From: an uncultured Spirochaetia bacterium
Lineage (GTDB): Bacteria; Spirochaetota; CALGPD01
Length of the DNA stretch: 17,957 nucleotides
Assembly: GCA_937960625.1 (NCBI GenBank)
Contig: CALGPD010000034.1
Span: 1-17,957, forward strand
Direction: 5' to 3'
Of this stretch, positions 7,631-15,686 are shown one piece after another. Below the pieces are notes generated by a model, which searched no databases, was not told the DNA's origin, and was given only the letters and a program-made list of their open reading frames with translations. The number at the start of each line of letters is the position of its first letter. Within the stretch, counting starts at the first letter, position 1. Both the position numbers and the translations under genes were made by a program.

Positions 7631-10055
7631 GCCCGGGATATTCAATTCCAATCACAGTAATATCATCATTTACTTTACTATCATTTAACCAGTCTGTTAT
7701 ATTTACAATGATAAATTTCAACTGCTTTTCTATATCAAGATCAATATTTTTATTTAATAATTCTATAAAACGGTTTTCACCGAATTCTTCTCCTTGATTG
7801 TTAAATTCTTCATATATTCCATCTGTAAAAAGAACGAGTTTATCCTTAGGTTTAAAATCTTCAGATACAAATTTAAACTCTACGTTTTTCAAGACTCCTA
7901 TCATTCCTCCGCTTGCTTTTAGAAGTTTAACTTTCTTTTCTTCATATGACAATATCATTTGGTCTGGATGCCCTGCTGATGAAAAATAAATTTTGTTTTC
8001 GTTTAAATCAATATCAACAATCATACAGGTAAAGAAAACGTTTATAACTGAATATTTATTTATAAATACGTTGTTGAATATTGAAAGAATGATATTAGGC
8101 AAGGCATCTATTTCTTTTATCTTGTCATATTCTGTTTTAAGAATCATTGTTATAAGCGCGGCCTGGACTCCGTGCCCCGTTGCGTCAGCTATTAATATTC
8201 TATAATAGTTATCTTTTAGTTTATAAATATCATAAATATCCCCGCCAACACTTATCATTGGTTCAAAATAAACAGTTATATTTAATTTATCTATTTTTTC
8301 ATAATCCCGTGAAATAACATTTGTTTGAATTTTTTTAGCAAGAAATAAGTCTTCAGATATCAATTTATCCTTAATTTCAAGTTCGTTGCTTTTATTTTTT
8401 ACTTCATCGTATAATTTTGAACTTTTTAGAAAAACAGCAATCTGGTCGGCGAAACGTTTTATTGCCTGAATATCGTTTTCCTCAAGATGAATATTTTTTG
8501 ATATTGACAACAAAAAAAACGAACCTACAACTTCTTCACCGATACTCATTGGTATATGCAGTATGGTTTGGGGTTTTGTGGTAATTAAAAACCTTTTGTT
8601 CACAGGATTCTTAACTTTATCAAAACTGCCGGTGTCAATATTTTCATAGTAACGGATTTTATTATTAATAATACAATCTGCAACCCTGCCTCCGCCATTA
8701 AGGTCTAGAGGCAATGATGAACCAATATATTCATTTTCAATCTCCTGCAATCCGGCGGGAAGCTTGCCTGTAACAAATGTATAATCTGATCTGTTATCAT
8801 TAACGAGAGTTAAAAAATTACCTTCAAAACCGTAGTTCTTTTGAAAATACTCAATAATTATTGAATAAGCAGTTTTAAAGTCGTTTGCAAGGTTTATTTC
8901 TCTGGATATTCTGTTAAAATTTTCAATTTCATTCTTGGCCGAAGTTAACTCCTCTTTTTGCTGTTCTACTAAAGAATATAATCTGGCATTTGAAATACTT
9001 AATCCAATAAAAGAACCTAGTTTATTTAAAAGTTTAATATCATTTTCATTTAAATCATTAATTCCGGTTAAAGTATATACGTTAATTATTCCAATTGGTT
9101 TATCATTAAACGAAATTGGAAGAACAAAACCTGTATAAGGGGTTTGTAAAATTTCTATTACTTTTTTATCTTTCTCAAACATGGGCAAATCTTTAATCTG
9201 CATAATATTTGGAATAAAGAAGTGTATTTTTTGAAGAAAGCAAGTACTCGATGTACAATCCGGAGGCGAAATTGTAAATTCTGATGTTTTTAAATACTTT
9301 TCCAATTCCTGAAGAATGTGATTAAATTTTTCATTTGCGGTTTTACACGATACACATTTCAAAGAATTCTCTTCATATAATAAAATCAAACCGATATCAA
9401 AATTAAAAACATTAAAAATTTCATTTAGTATTAAACCGAAAATTTGATTTAAAGACTTAAGGTTCATTATAATCTGAGATAAGGATAATACTTTTTCGTT
9501 ACGTTCAAAGGATTTTAAAATGTCTTCTTTATATTGTTTTTTTCTTGTATATTGCCATGCTCTAAAAATTGATTTATAGTGTGTATTAACTAATTCTATA
9601 CCTGCTTCGATATCTATGGTATCAAGCTCTGTATAATGATTAAATAATGCAAGGATTCCTATTGCCTCAGTATTATCCGTAATAGGAATATATGCAGCAG
9701 ATTTAATACGCCAAAAATCAAATTTATTTTTTAAGGCCGGTAAATCCTTAACATCTTCGCTGGTAAAAAAGAGTACTTCTTTGTTATTAATGATTTTATT
9801 ATATACATCATTATCTACTTGAGAATAGATACTTTTTTGAGTTATTTTTTCAAAACCATGAAAATCTTCTTCGTAGAATAACCTTTCCAAAACCAATTGT
9901 TTTTTTTCTATATCGTATAAAGTAAAGTAATATCCGTTTATGGCTTCGATTTTTATGAGTTCATCGCCGATTATTTCCAATACTTTATCAAGGTTCGTTA
10001 AACGTTTTAGTTTTTTGCTTAAAGAATCATGTTCAGATAATTCAAGACCTGACAT
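7620..10055 (-). CDS. Triple-GAF SpoIIE-type (RsbU-like) serine phosphatase
   Basis: An 811-residue soluble protein. There are three GAF-like sensory domains (roughly residues 20-170, 198-355 and 385-545), with coiled-coil linkers around 357-385 and 545-568. A PP2C/SpoIIE phosphatase domain runs from 569 to the end. Metal-binding and catalytic Asp residues are visible in SVGGD (D606), IADATGHG, SSAGHPD, LFTDGIYEE (D745) and VNDDITVIGIEY (796-798). The family dephosphorylates anti-sigma-factor antagonists (STAS proteins) in partner-switching pathways; no STAS or anti-sigma gene is adjacent. GAF2 has four cysteines (C234-x2-C237, C267-x4-C272) that could bind a metal or Fe-S cluster. The ATG at 10055 has AGGGG 9-10 nt upstream. 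It is divergent from comEC with an 89-bp gap. Confidence 0.9.
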   Translation of the reverse strand: MSGLELSEHDSLSKKLKRLTNLDKVLEIIGDELIKIEAINGYYFTLYDIEKKQLVLERLFYEEDFHGFEKITQKSIYSQVDNDVYNKIINNKEVLFFTSEDVKDLPALKNKFDFWRIKSAAYIPITDNTEAIGILALFNHYTELDTIDIEAGIELVNTHYKSIFRAWQYTRKKQYKEDILKSFERNEKVLSLSQIIMNLKSLNQIFGLILNEIFNVFNFDIGLILLYEENSLKCVSCKTANEKFNHILQELEKYLKTSEFTISPPDCTSSTCFLQKIHFFIPNIMQIKDLPMFEKDKKVIEILQTPYTGFVLPISFNDKPIGIINVYTLTGINDLNENDIKLLNKLGSFIGLSISNARLYSLVEQQKEELTSAKNEIENFNRISREINLANDFKTAYSIIIEYFQKNYGFEGNFLTLVNDNRSDYTFVTGKLPAGLQEIENEYIGSSLPLDLNGGGRVADCIINNKIRYYENIDTGSFDKVKNPVNKRFLITTKPQTILHIPMSIGEEVVGSFFLLSISKNIHLEENDIQAIKRFADQIAVFLKSSKLYDEVKNKSNELEIKDKLISEDLFLAKKIQTNVISRDYEKIDKLNITVYFEPMISVGGDIYDIYKLKDNYYRILIADATGHGVQAALITMILKTEYDKIKEIDALPNIILSIFNNVFINKYSVINVFFTCMIVDIDLNENKIYFSSAGHPDQMILSYEEKKVKLLKASGGMIGVLKNVEFKFVSEDFKPKDKLVLFTDGIYEEFNNQGEEFGENRFIELLNKNIDLDIEKQLKFIIVNITDWLNDSKVNDDITVIGIEYPGQNK

Positions 10056-10109
10056 CTAGAAATTCCCCTACATTTTAATTGTAAAAATTAACTGTAGTTA
10101 AACCCGTAA

Positions 10110-10138
10110 TTGACAACATGTATTAATAAGTATAAAAT
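10110..10138 (+). promoter_or_regulatory. Promoter of comEC, TTGACA-17-TAAAAT, 6 nt from the start codon
   Basis: A consensus -35 TTGACA (10110-10115) is 17 nt from TAAAAT (10133-10138; 5/6). Just GTCTTA separates the -10 from the ATG at 10145, so transcription should begin on the start codon itself. There is no Shine-Dalgarno sequence. Confidence 0.7.
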
Positions 10139-10144
10139 GTCTTA

Positions 10145-11704
10145 ATGCACAGAAAATTTTCAATAAAGCCATCGTTGCTTATCTTTCTATTATGTTTGAT
10201 ATCTACATTTATTTCAAGCTATTTTGATCTTGAAAGAAAAATTTTTAATATTATCGTAATTTTAAGTTTAATACTTTTTATTTTATCAATTCTTTTAATT
10301 AATAAAAGAATTTCAACCATAATAATAATTCTCGCAATTTTTACAACATTTTTCCTAAGAGCAGGAATGTATTTTCACATTAAACAAAGCAATGATATAT
10401 ATAACGTAAAAACGAAAATATCCGGGTTTACAGGAAAGGTTTGTTCTGAAGTAAAGTTAAAAAGAACGAGAAAAAGAAAGACTTTACATCAAGAATTTTC
10501 ATTAAAAGTGGAATATTATTATAACAATTCAAAAAAAATAAAAGCAACGGGCAAAGTACTGGTAAAAAATAAATACCTATTATTTAATTTGCATAGAGGC
10601 TGTACGGTTATAGTTAGCGGATGGATTACGCATGTAAAAAAAATGAGGCAATTATCAGGGTTTAATTACGGAAAATATTTATGGAGAAATGGTTATTCTC
10701 ATTTTGTGTGGGTAAAACGCGGCAAAGCTGAAATAGTAAAACCCGTTCAAGGTTCATATTTAAAAACTATTATTGAAATAAAAAACTCGCTTTATTTTCA
10801 CATTTATGAAAATCTAAATTATAATGAAAATGTTCAGGATTTTATTAATGCGTTCCTACTTGGAAAAAGAGATACATTAAATGAGAAAATTAAATCAGAT
10901 TTCAGGAAAGCCGGGATTTTTCATGTTCTTGCTTTAAGCGGGCTGCACATGGCAATGCTGTTTACTTTTGTTTTTGGTATTCTTGTATTATTTAACATTA
11001 AAAAAAAATCAACGTATTTAATAACCGGAATATTGCTGATTCTATTCACTATTATTGCCGGGTTAAAATACTCGTTATTCCGCGCACTTATTATGGCTTT
11101 ATGCGTTGTAATTATAAAAATTTTTCAAAGGGATTCGGATTATTTAAATTCTTTATTCACAGCGGGCTTTATTATCGTTTTGGTTGACCCTGTATCAGTT
11201 TTCTCAATTTCATTTCAATTGTCATTTTTAGCAACTCTTGGAATTCTTTTATTCTATAAACCCGTTTTTAATAAACTCAGCAATATAAGATTTTCAAAAT
11301 ACAAAGCCGGACACTTTATTCTGTCATCGTTTTCAGTTACCATTTGTGCTCAAATTCTTATTATTCCGCTGCTTCTGCATTATTTCGGGGTTTTTTATCT
11401 GATTTCATTTTTATCAAACTTAATCGTTGTGCCTTTAGTCGGTGTAATTGCATTTATATGCATAACGGGATTTATAACTTTTTTTATTCCCTTGTTTTCT
11501 AAGGCTTTTTTCTCCGTTGCAGAGATACTAACTGAAGTTTTATTCAGGATAGTAAAAGTTTTTTCCAATATGTCATTTCTAGCATTACACATTAAAATTC
11601 CATTATATGGAGTTTATCTATATTACGTTGCTTTTGCCATGTTTATATTATTTTTAAAAACAAATTTTAAAGTAAAGAATATAAAAAAATTATTCTGTAG
11701 TTAA
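10145..11704 (+). CDS. comEC: ComEC/Rec2 family DNA-uptake channel protein
   Basis: A 519-residue polytopic membrane protein. The order is: two or three N-terminal spans (residues about 10-75), an extracytoplasmic OB-like DUF4131 domain (about 85-200), and the Competence domain with many spans (about 240-510). The signature segment HVLALSGLHM is at 260-269, preceded by GKRDTLNEKIKSDFRKAG. In the family this protein moves single-stranded DNA across the inner membrane during transformation. The C-terminal metallo-beta-lactamase domain of longer ComEC proteins is absent; the protein ends in a basic tail after the last span, as in the short forms. Its mRNA looks leaderless. It converges with bioB, with 17 nt between stop codons. 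Confidence 0.88.
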   Translation: MHRKFSIKPSLLIFLLCLISTFISSYFDLERKIFNIIVILSLILFILSILLINKRISTIIIILAIFTTFFLRAGMYFHIKQSNDIYNVKTKISGFTGKVCSEVKLKRTRKRKTLHQEFSLKVEYYYNNSKKIKATGKVLVKNKYLLFNLHRGCTVIVSGWITHVKKMRQLSGFNYGKYLWRNGYSHFVWVKRGKAEIVKPVQGSYLKTIIEIKNSLYFHIYENLNYNENVQDFINAFLLGKRDTLNEKIKSDFRKAGIFHVLALSGLHMAMLFTFVFGILVLFNIKKKSTYLITGILLILFTIIAGLKYSLFRALIMALCVVIIKIFQRDSDYLNSLFTAGFIIVLVDPVSVFSISFQLSFLATLGILLFYKPVFNKLSNIRFSKYKAGHFILSSFSVTICAQILIIPLLLHYFGVFYLISFLSNLIVVPLVGVIAFICITGFITFFIPLFSKAFFSVAEILTEVLFRIVKVFSNMSFLALHIKIPLYGVYLYYVAFAMFILFLKTNFKVKNIKKLFCS

Positions 11705-11721
11705 CTATAGTCTGTTCCTGA

Positions 11722-12714
11722 TTATTTATAAAAAGCTCTAAGTTCCCTGATAAACTCATTATCATCAGAAACATCCCGGCCCTTTAACGTTAAATATCCC
11801 CCCTGTAAAAAGCCGTCTGCTCCGGCTAAAAACGCAAGACCCATAAAATCTCTAAGCGCGGTTTCCCTGCCGGCTGCAATCTTGATAATTTTATCTGGAT
11901 TAACAATTCGAAATATAGCTATGGTTTTAATAATATCAACAACGGATATTCTGCCATTGCCCTTTTCATGAACAGGAGTACCCTTGATAGGCTGCAAGAT
12001 ATTTAATGGAATAGAATCAACGTTTAATTCTTTTAAAGTGAATGCCAGCTCGACCCGCTGTTCATCACTTTCTCCCATACCTATTATACCGCCGGAGCAT
12101 ACAACCAACCCGGCTTTTTTTAAAGCTTTAACCGTGTTAATCCTTGTTTCCATTGAATGCGTTGTACAGATTTTATCATAATAACTTGGCGCTGTTTCAA
12201 GATTGTGATGGTACGTAGTAAGACCGGCTTTTTTAAGTTTGATTGCACTCTCTTCATCAATTACACCGAGAGATGCACACGGTTCAATGCCCACGTTTTC
12301 GGCGATTTCCTTTACGGTTTCAAGTATAACTTTAAACTCATCAGAACCCGGTTTAACGCCCTTACCGCTTGTAACGATACCGAACTTTTTTGACCCGATT
12401 TGTTTTGCTTTTTTGGCAGCCGCAACGAGTTCATCTTTTTGTTTTAATGAATATTCATCCACATCCACGTTATGATGCGCAGATTGAGCGCAAAACGAGC
12501 AATCCTCGGAACATTTGCCGCTTTTTGCATTGATTATTGTGCAAGCATTAACGTTATTCCCTTTAAACTTGGCTTTAACTTTTGACGCAAGGGAAACTAA
12601 GTCTAAAAGATTTCCTCCGGCAGTTCTATATAATTCCACAGCCTGTTCATATGTAATATACTGTCCTTCTAATATTTTATACGCTGATTTGATTTTATTA
12701 TCTATAAATTCCAT
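11722..12714 (-). CDS. bioB: Biotin synthase, anaerobe-type auxiliary cluster pattern
   Basis: A 330-residue radical SAM enzyme that inserts sulfur into dethiobiotin, the last step of biotin synthesis. The SAM-cluster motif is C68-x3-C72-x2-C75. Of the three Cys that hold the sacrificial [2Fe-2S] cluster in E. coli, two are present (C146 in IEPCAS, C206 in VVCSGG) and the aligned Arg is R283 (AAGRE). The third, Cys97 of E. coli, is Gly112 (KKFGIVTSG). Two extra cysteines occur instead: C58 (NACTIIN) and C183 (ICTTHS). This is the arrangement expected for Type II BioB of obligate anaerobes, with an auxiliary four-iron cluster. The frame is open to an ATG at 12822, but those 36 residues are unlike BioB and span the promoter, so 12714 is chosen. 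No other bio genes are nearby. Confidence 0.9.
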   Translation of the reverse strand: MEFIDNKIKSAYKILEGQYITYEQAVELYRTAGGNLLDLVSLASKVKAKFKGNNVNACTIINAKSGKCSEDCSFCAQSAHHNVDVDEYSLKQKDELVAAAKKAKQIGSKKFGIVTSGKGVKPGSDEFKVILETVKEIAENVGIEPCASLGVIDEESAIKLKKAGLTTYHHNLETAPSYYDKICTTHSMETRINTVKALKKAGLVVCSGGIIGMGESDEQRVELAFTLKELNVDSIPLNILQPIKGTPVHEKGNGRISVVDIIKTIAIFRIVNPDKIIKIAAGRETALRDFMGLAFLAGADGFLQGGYLTLKGRDVSDDNEFIRELRAFYK

Positions 12715-12721
12715 AGATAAT

Positions 12722-12749
12722 AATCTATATATAAGGTAAAAGAAGTCAA
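12722..12749 (-). promoter_or_regulatory. Promoter of bioB, TTGACT-16-TAGATT, 7 nt from the start codon
   Basis: On the minus strand TTGACT (12744-12749) and TAGATT (12722-12727; 4/6) are 16 nt apart. The ATG at 12714 follows the -10 after 7 nt, and there is no ribosome-binding site in the TA-rich stretch before it, so the transcript is predicted to be leaderless. No BirA-type operator is seen. Confidence 0.5.
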
Positions 12750-12782
12750 TTTTTGTTTTACTTTTTTTACACTGCGGCCAAC

Positions 12783-12798
12783 TGTTGGAATTTGAACA
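12783..12798. promoter_or_regulatory. 16-bp palindromic motif upstream of bioB
   Basis: TGTTGGAATTTGAACA, framed by AC and GT so that the outer arms ACTGTT/AACAGT pair exactly. Its reverse complement differs at one position from the site at 13147-13162 and shares TGTT-N8-AACA with the palindrome at 13169-13184. The centre is about 75 bp upstream of the predicted bioB start, a usual distance for an activator. It probably binds the same protein as the glnA enhancer pair. Confidence 0.5.
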
Positions 12799-12882
12799 GT
12801 TATTAAAATTGTATTCAGCCATAAATCATTTGATGATTTTTTTATAAAACTTACAGGTTTATAAATATGGGAAAATAATCTA

Positions 12883-13074
12883 TTGTTTAATGTAAGGGGT
12901 ATAAAAACAAAGTTTGCAAAGGATTTATTCAAAACGTGTAGTACTAATAAATATTACAATACGAAACATGCAATATTAATAGCGAACAGTAAATTTACAG
13001 AAACCGTTGTGGATTATTCCAGAAAAACAAAAATTATGCTTATAGAGGGTGAAACTATGCAACAAATGAAATAA
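12883..13074 (+). pseudogene. C-terminal remnant of an Mrr-type restriction endonuclease domain
   Basis: The frame encodes 63 residues from a TTG with no ribosome-binding site; an in-frame TAA lies 19-21 nt upstream. The stretch KYYNTKHAILIANSKFTE, then DYSRKTKIMLIEGETMQQM, matches the last strand-helix-strand part of Mrr_cat domains, where KYY-x3-A-(I/V)-x-(T)NS-x-FT and a final aliphatic-I/L-(D)-G-x-x-L are typical. The catalytic D...QxK portion that should come before it is missing, so it cannot be an active nuclease. It sits between bioB and glnA, in a stretch of about 620 bp without any intact gene. A short functional protein is possible but unlikely. Confidence 0.55.
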
Positions 13075-13146
13075 TATTAACAAATTTCAAAGAAAATAGA
13101 GTTTATCACCAAATAAAAAAATTTTTGTTTTTATATAATCCCATAC

Positions 13147-13184
13147 TGTTCAAAATCCAACATACTTCTGTTCAAATTTGAACA
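13147..13184. promoter_or_regulatory. Tandem 16-bp enhancer sites upstream of glnA
   Basis: Two copies of TGTT-N8-AACA: TGTTCAAAATCCAACA (13147-13162) and the perfect palindrome TGTTCAAATTTGAACA (13169-13184). They are 22 bp apart centre to centre, two turns of the helix. Relative to the predicted sigma-54 start near 13293 the centres are at about -138 and -116. This resembles the NtrC enhancers of enterobacterial glnA in position but not in sequence (NtrC sites read TGCAC...GTGCA). They are best read as binding sites for a bacterial enhancer-binding protein. Confidence 0.65.
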
Positions 13185-13265
13185 TTTATAATACTAACCA
13201 AAATTTTACTCAAAGTTAAATGTAATAATAGTAAACATTTAATAAAAATCACAAATAAAATTTAA

Positions 13266-13282
13266 TTGGCATAGGAATTGCT
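13266..13282 (+). promoter_or_regulatory. Sigma-54 promoter of glnA
   Basis: TTGGCAT (13266-13272) and TTGCT (13278-13282) place the invariant GG (-24) and GC (-12) exactly 10 nt apart, matching TGGCAC-N5-TTGC except for one base. Transcription should begin near 13293, with a leader of about 40 nt that holds AGGAGG before the ATG at 13333. Activity requires an ATP-driven activator, for which the sites at 13147-13184 are candidates. No competing sigma-70 promoter is evident. Confidence 0.85.
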
Positions 13283-13332
13283 CTAAATTCAATACAATTA
13301 TGTTTTATTGAATATTTTAGGAGGAATACAAT

Positions 13333-14748
13333 ATGACACCAAAAGATGTTATGGAAATGATCAAAAAGAATAATATACAGATCATTGATTTAAGGTTTAT
13401 GGACTTTCCGGGAATGTGGCAGCACACTTCTTATCCGGTATCCATGTTAGACGAAGATGTTTTTGAAGAAGGTTTCGGATTTGACGGTTCTTCAATCCGC
13501 GGATGGCAGGCAATTAACGAAAGCGACATGCTTATCGTTCCTGATCCGTCCACTGCTAAGGTTGATCCGTTTTGCGAAATACCCACTTTATTCATGATTT
13601 GTGATATTAAAGACCCTATTACAGGCGAAGACTATAACAAAGACCCAAGAAACGTTGCTAAAAAAGCTGAAGCTTATTTAAAGTCAACGGGAATTGGTGA
13701 TACAGCTTATTTCGGACCTGAAGCAGAGTTTTTTATTTTTGACAACGTTCAATACCAAACAGACGCAAGCCAGAGCTTCTATTTTATAGATTCTATTGAA
13801 GCTCAATGGAACACCGGCCGCGACGAAGAAGGCGGTAACAAAGGTTATAAAATCAGACACAAAGAAGGATATTTTCCTGTTCCGCCAACAGACCATTTTC
13901 AAGATTTAAGAAGCAAAATGGTTCTTGAAATGGAAAAAATGGATTTGACAGTAGAATGTCATCACCATGAAGTTGCAACCGCTGGTCAGGCTGAAATTGA
14001 TATGAAATTTGATTCAATGGTTACTATGGCTGACAAATTATTGATGTACAAATACATTGTTAAAAACGTTGCAGCTAAAGACGGATACACTGTAACTTTT
14101 ATGCCTAAACCTCTATTTCAGGATAATGGTAGCGGTATGCATTGTCACCAGTCAATCTGGAAAGACGGTAAGCCTTTATTCGCAGGTGAAGGCTATGCGG
14201 GATTATCAGAAACAGCGCTTTATTACATTGGCGGGCTTTTAAAACACGCTAAAGCTTTAACAGCTTTCACAAACCCGACAACTAATTCATACAAACGCCT
14301 TGTTCCTGGATTTGAAGCACCGGTTAACCTTGCTTATTCATCCAGAAACAGATCAGCGGCAATCAGAATACCGATGTATTCTAATAACCCTAAAGCAAAA
14401 AGAATTGAAGCTAGATTTCCGGATCCAAGCTGTAACCCATATCTTGCATTTTCTGCAATGCTTATGGCCGGCCTTGATGGAATTCAAAATAAAATTGATC
14501 CGGGCGAAGCGCTTGATAAAGATATTTATGATCTTCCTGCTGAAGAACTTGCTAAATTTGAAACTACTCCGGCATCATTAGCAGAAGCTCTAGACGCTTT
14601 AAAGAACGATTATGAATTCTTACTAAAAGGAAATGTATTTACTGAAGACGTTATTGAAACGTGGATAGACTATAAATTAAATGAAGAAGCGAAAGCTCTT
14701 GATTTACGGCCTCACCCCTACGAGTTCTTCCTTTATTATGATATTTAA
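13333..14748 (+). CDS. glnA: Glutamine synthetase type I (GSI-beta)
   Basis: A 471-residue enzyme that makes glutamine from glutamate, ammonia and ATP, as a dodecamer; the length fits E. coli GlnA. Family motifs in order: [10 protein letters not shown] (N-terminal latch), FGPEAEFF (metal site), [16 protein letters not shown] (ATP and glutamate), [17 protein letters not shown] and [17 protein letters not shown]399 in [10 protein letters not shown] matches the adenylylated tyrosine of the beta subtype, so GlnE-type covalent control is expected. GGAGG at 13320-13324 supports the ATG. Expression is driven by a sigma-54 promoter with upstream enhancers, so nitrogen-responsive transcription is likely. 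It is monocistronic, ending in a strong terminator. No glnB or amtB is adjacent. Confidence 0.97.
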   Translation: MTPKDVMEMIKKNNIQIIDLRFMDFPGMWQHTSYPVSMLDEDVFEEGFGFDGSSIRGWQAINESDMLIVPDPSTAKVDPFCEIPTLFMICDIKDPITGEDYNKDPRNVAKKAEAYLKSTGIGDTAYFGPEAEFFIFDNVQYQTDASQSFYFIDSIEAQWNTGRDEEGGNKGYKIRHKEGYFPVPPTDHFQDLRSKMVLEMEKMDLTVECHHHEVATAGQAEIDMKFDSMVTMADKLLMYKYIVKNVAAKDGYTVTFMPKPLFQDNGSGMHCHQSIWKDGKPLFAGEGYAGLSETALYYIGGLLKHAKALTAFTNPTTNSYKRLVPGFEAPVNLAYSSRNRSAAIRIPMYSNNPKAKRIEARFPDPSCNPYLAFSAMLMAGLDGIQNKIDPGEALDKDIYDLPAEELAKFETTPASLAEALDALKNDYEFLLKGNVFTEDVIETWIDYKLNEEAKALDLRPHPYEFFLYYDI

Positions 14749-14771
14749 TTAATACGGAAGAGCTTTTTACC

Positions 14772-14808
14772 GGCTGTACGCTTATAGAGTGTGCAGCCTA
14801 TTTTTTTT
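14772..14808 (+). terminator. Rho-independent terminator of glnA
   Basis: A 10-bp stem (14772-14781 with 14789-14798; GGCTG/CAGCC plus a part containing two G-U pairs) encloses a 7-base loop and is followed by TA and eight T (14801-14808). Confidence 0.9.
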
Positions 14809-14821
14809 GTCTAAATAAAAA

Positions 14822-15658
14822 TTATATAAGATAATTAGAAAATTTTTTCAGCCTGAATTTATAATTCTCCAACTCACTGGTTTTATTTTTTTTCTCTAAC
14901 CCATTCACAATTATTTCATAAAATTTCAATAACTGCTCCACCGCACCACGCTTTTGCAGTTCATCCGCATACAATTTCTTGCTAATAAACTTTTCCAAAG
15001 AATAAAATCTCCATTCGTCAAGATAATATTCAGACATGGATAACTGTCCCGAATGCCCTCCATATTTAACCGTTAATTCTTCATCAATAAAACCAACGGG
15101 TTCATGACTAGAAATTCTAAGCCACAAATCATAATCTTCGCAAACAGGCAGGGATTCATCAAAATATCCGTATTTATCAAAAACGCGTTTATCGAACATC
15201 ACCGTAGAAGCGCCTATCATAGTTAGGGGCAGGCATTTTTCAAATACATTCCCGCCAAACTTTTTATATTTTTTGGGTCTGTTAACAGATTTCCCATTTC
15301 GTATCCATTTTTCTCCAGTATGCGAAATTAGAAGTTCTGGATTTGCTTTTATAAAACCATATTGTTTTTCAAGTTTTGTTTTGTCCCACTCATCATCAGA
15401 ATCAAGAAGGGCAACGTATTTATATTTGGATTGCTTTATGCCTGTATTTCTCGTTATACTTACACCGGAATGAGAAATAGTAATGAGTTTAACTTCGGGG
15501 TAATTTTGCTTAATAATGCTAGCAGTATTATCAGTTGAGCCGTCATCAACCACTATAATTTCTCCGGGGTTTAAAGTCTGGTTTAATACAGAATCAATTG
15601 CTCTTTTTATTAATTCCTGTCTATTAAAAACGGGTATGATAACGCTGATATTGTTCAT
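14822..15658 (-). CDS. Family 2 glycosyltransferase
   Basis: A 278-residue GT-A fold enzyme. The protein begins directly with ISVIIPVFNR, followed by the nucleotide-binding EIIVVDDGSTDNT (residues about 33-45) and the metal-binding LDSDDEW (DxD). It continues with GASTVMFDKRVFDKYGYFDE and the CEDYDLWLRIS motif that carries the catalytic base region. It transfers a sugar from a nucleotide sugar to an unknown acceptor, likely a surface glycan or lipid. The frame is open to a TTG at 15703, but the ATG at 15658 begins the GT fold itself. No Shine-Dalgarno sequence precedes it; TATTTT ends 6 nt upstream, which would again fit a leaderless transcript, though no -35 is recognisable. It stands alone, convergent with glnA. 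Confidence 0.9.
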   Translation of the reverse strand: MNNISVIIPVFNRQELIKRAIDSVLNQTLNPGEIIVVDDGSTDNTASIIKQNYPEVKLITISHSGVSITRNTGIKQSKYKYVALLDSDDEWDKTKLEKQYGFIKANPELLISHTGEKWIRNGKSVNRPKKYKKFGGNVFEKCLPLTMIGASTVMFDKRVFDKYGYFDESLPVCEDYDLWLRISSHEPVGFIDEELTVKYGGHSGQLSMSEYYLDEWRFYSLEKFISKKLYADELQKRGAVEQLLKFYEIIVNGLEKKNKTSELENYKFRLKKFSNYLI

Positions 15659-15686
15659 GTTAATAAAATAATACCTGAAATGTTTT

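Noticed and set aside
11698..11707. Palindrome TAGTTAACTA at the end of comEC as a terminator
   Set aside because: It has no loop and no T-tract; chance palindromes of this size are common in AT-rich DNA.
12715..12822. Extended bioB start at 12822
   Set aside because: The 36 extra residues do not resemble BioB N-termini, and the stretch contains the promoter at 12722-12749.
12702..12932. 76-codon minus-strand frame in the bioB upstream region
   Set aside because: It overlaps the bioB start, the 16-bp motif and the Mrr-like fragment on the other strand, which gives the better protein match.
14300..14581. 93-codon frame inside glnA
   Set aside because: Same-strand shifted frame of an unambiguous glutamine synthetase, without its own start signals.
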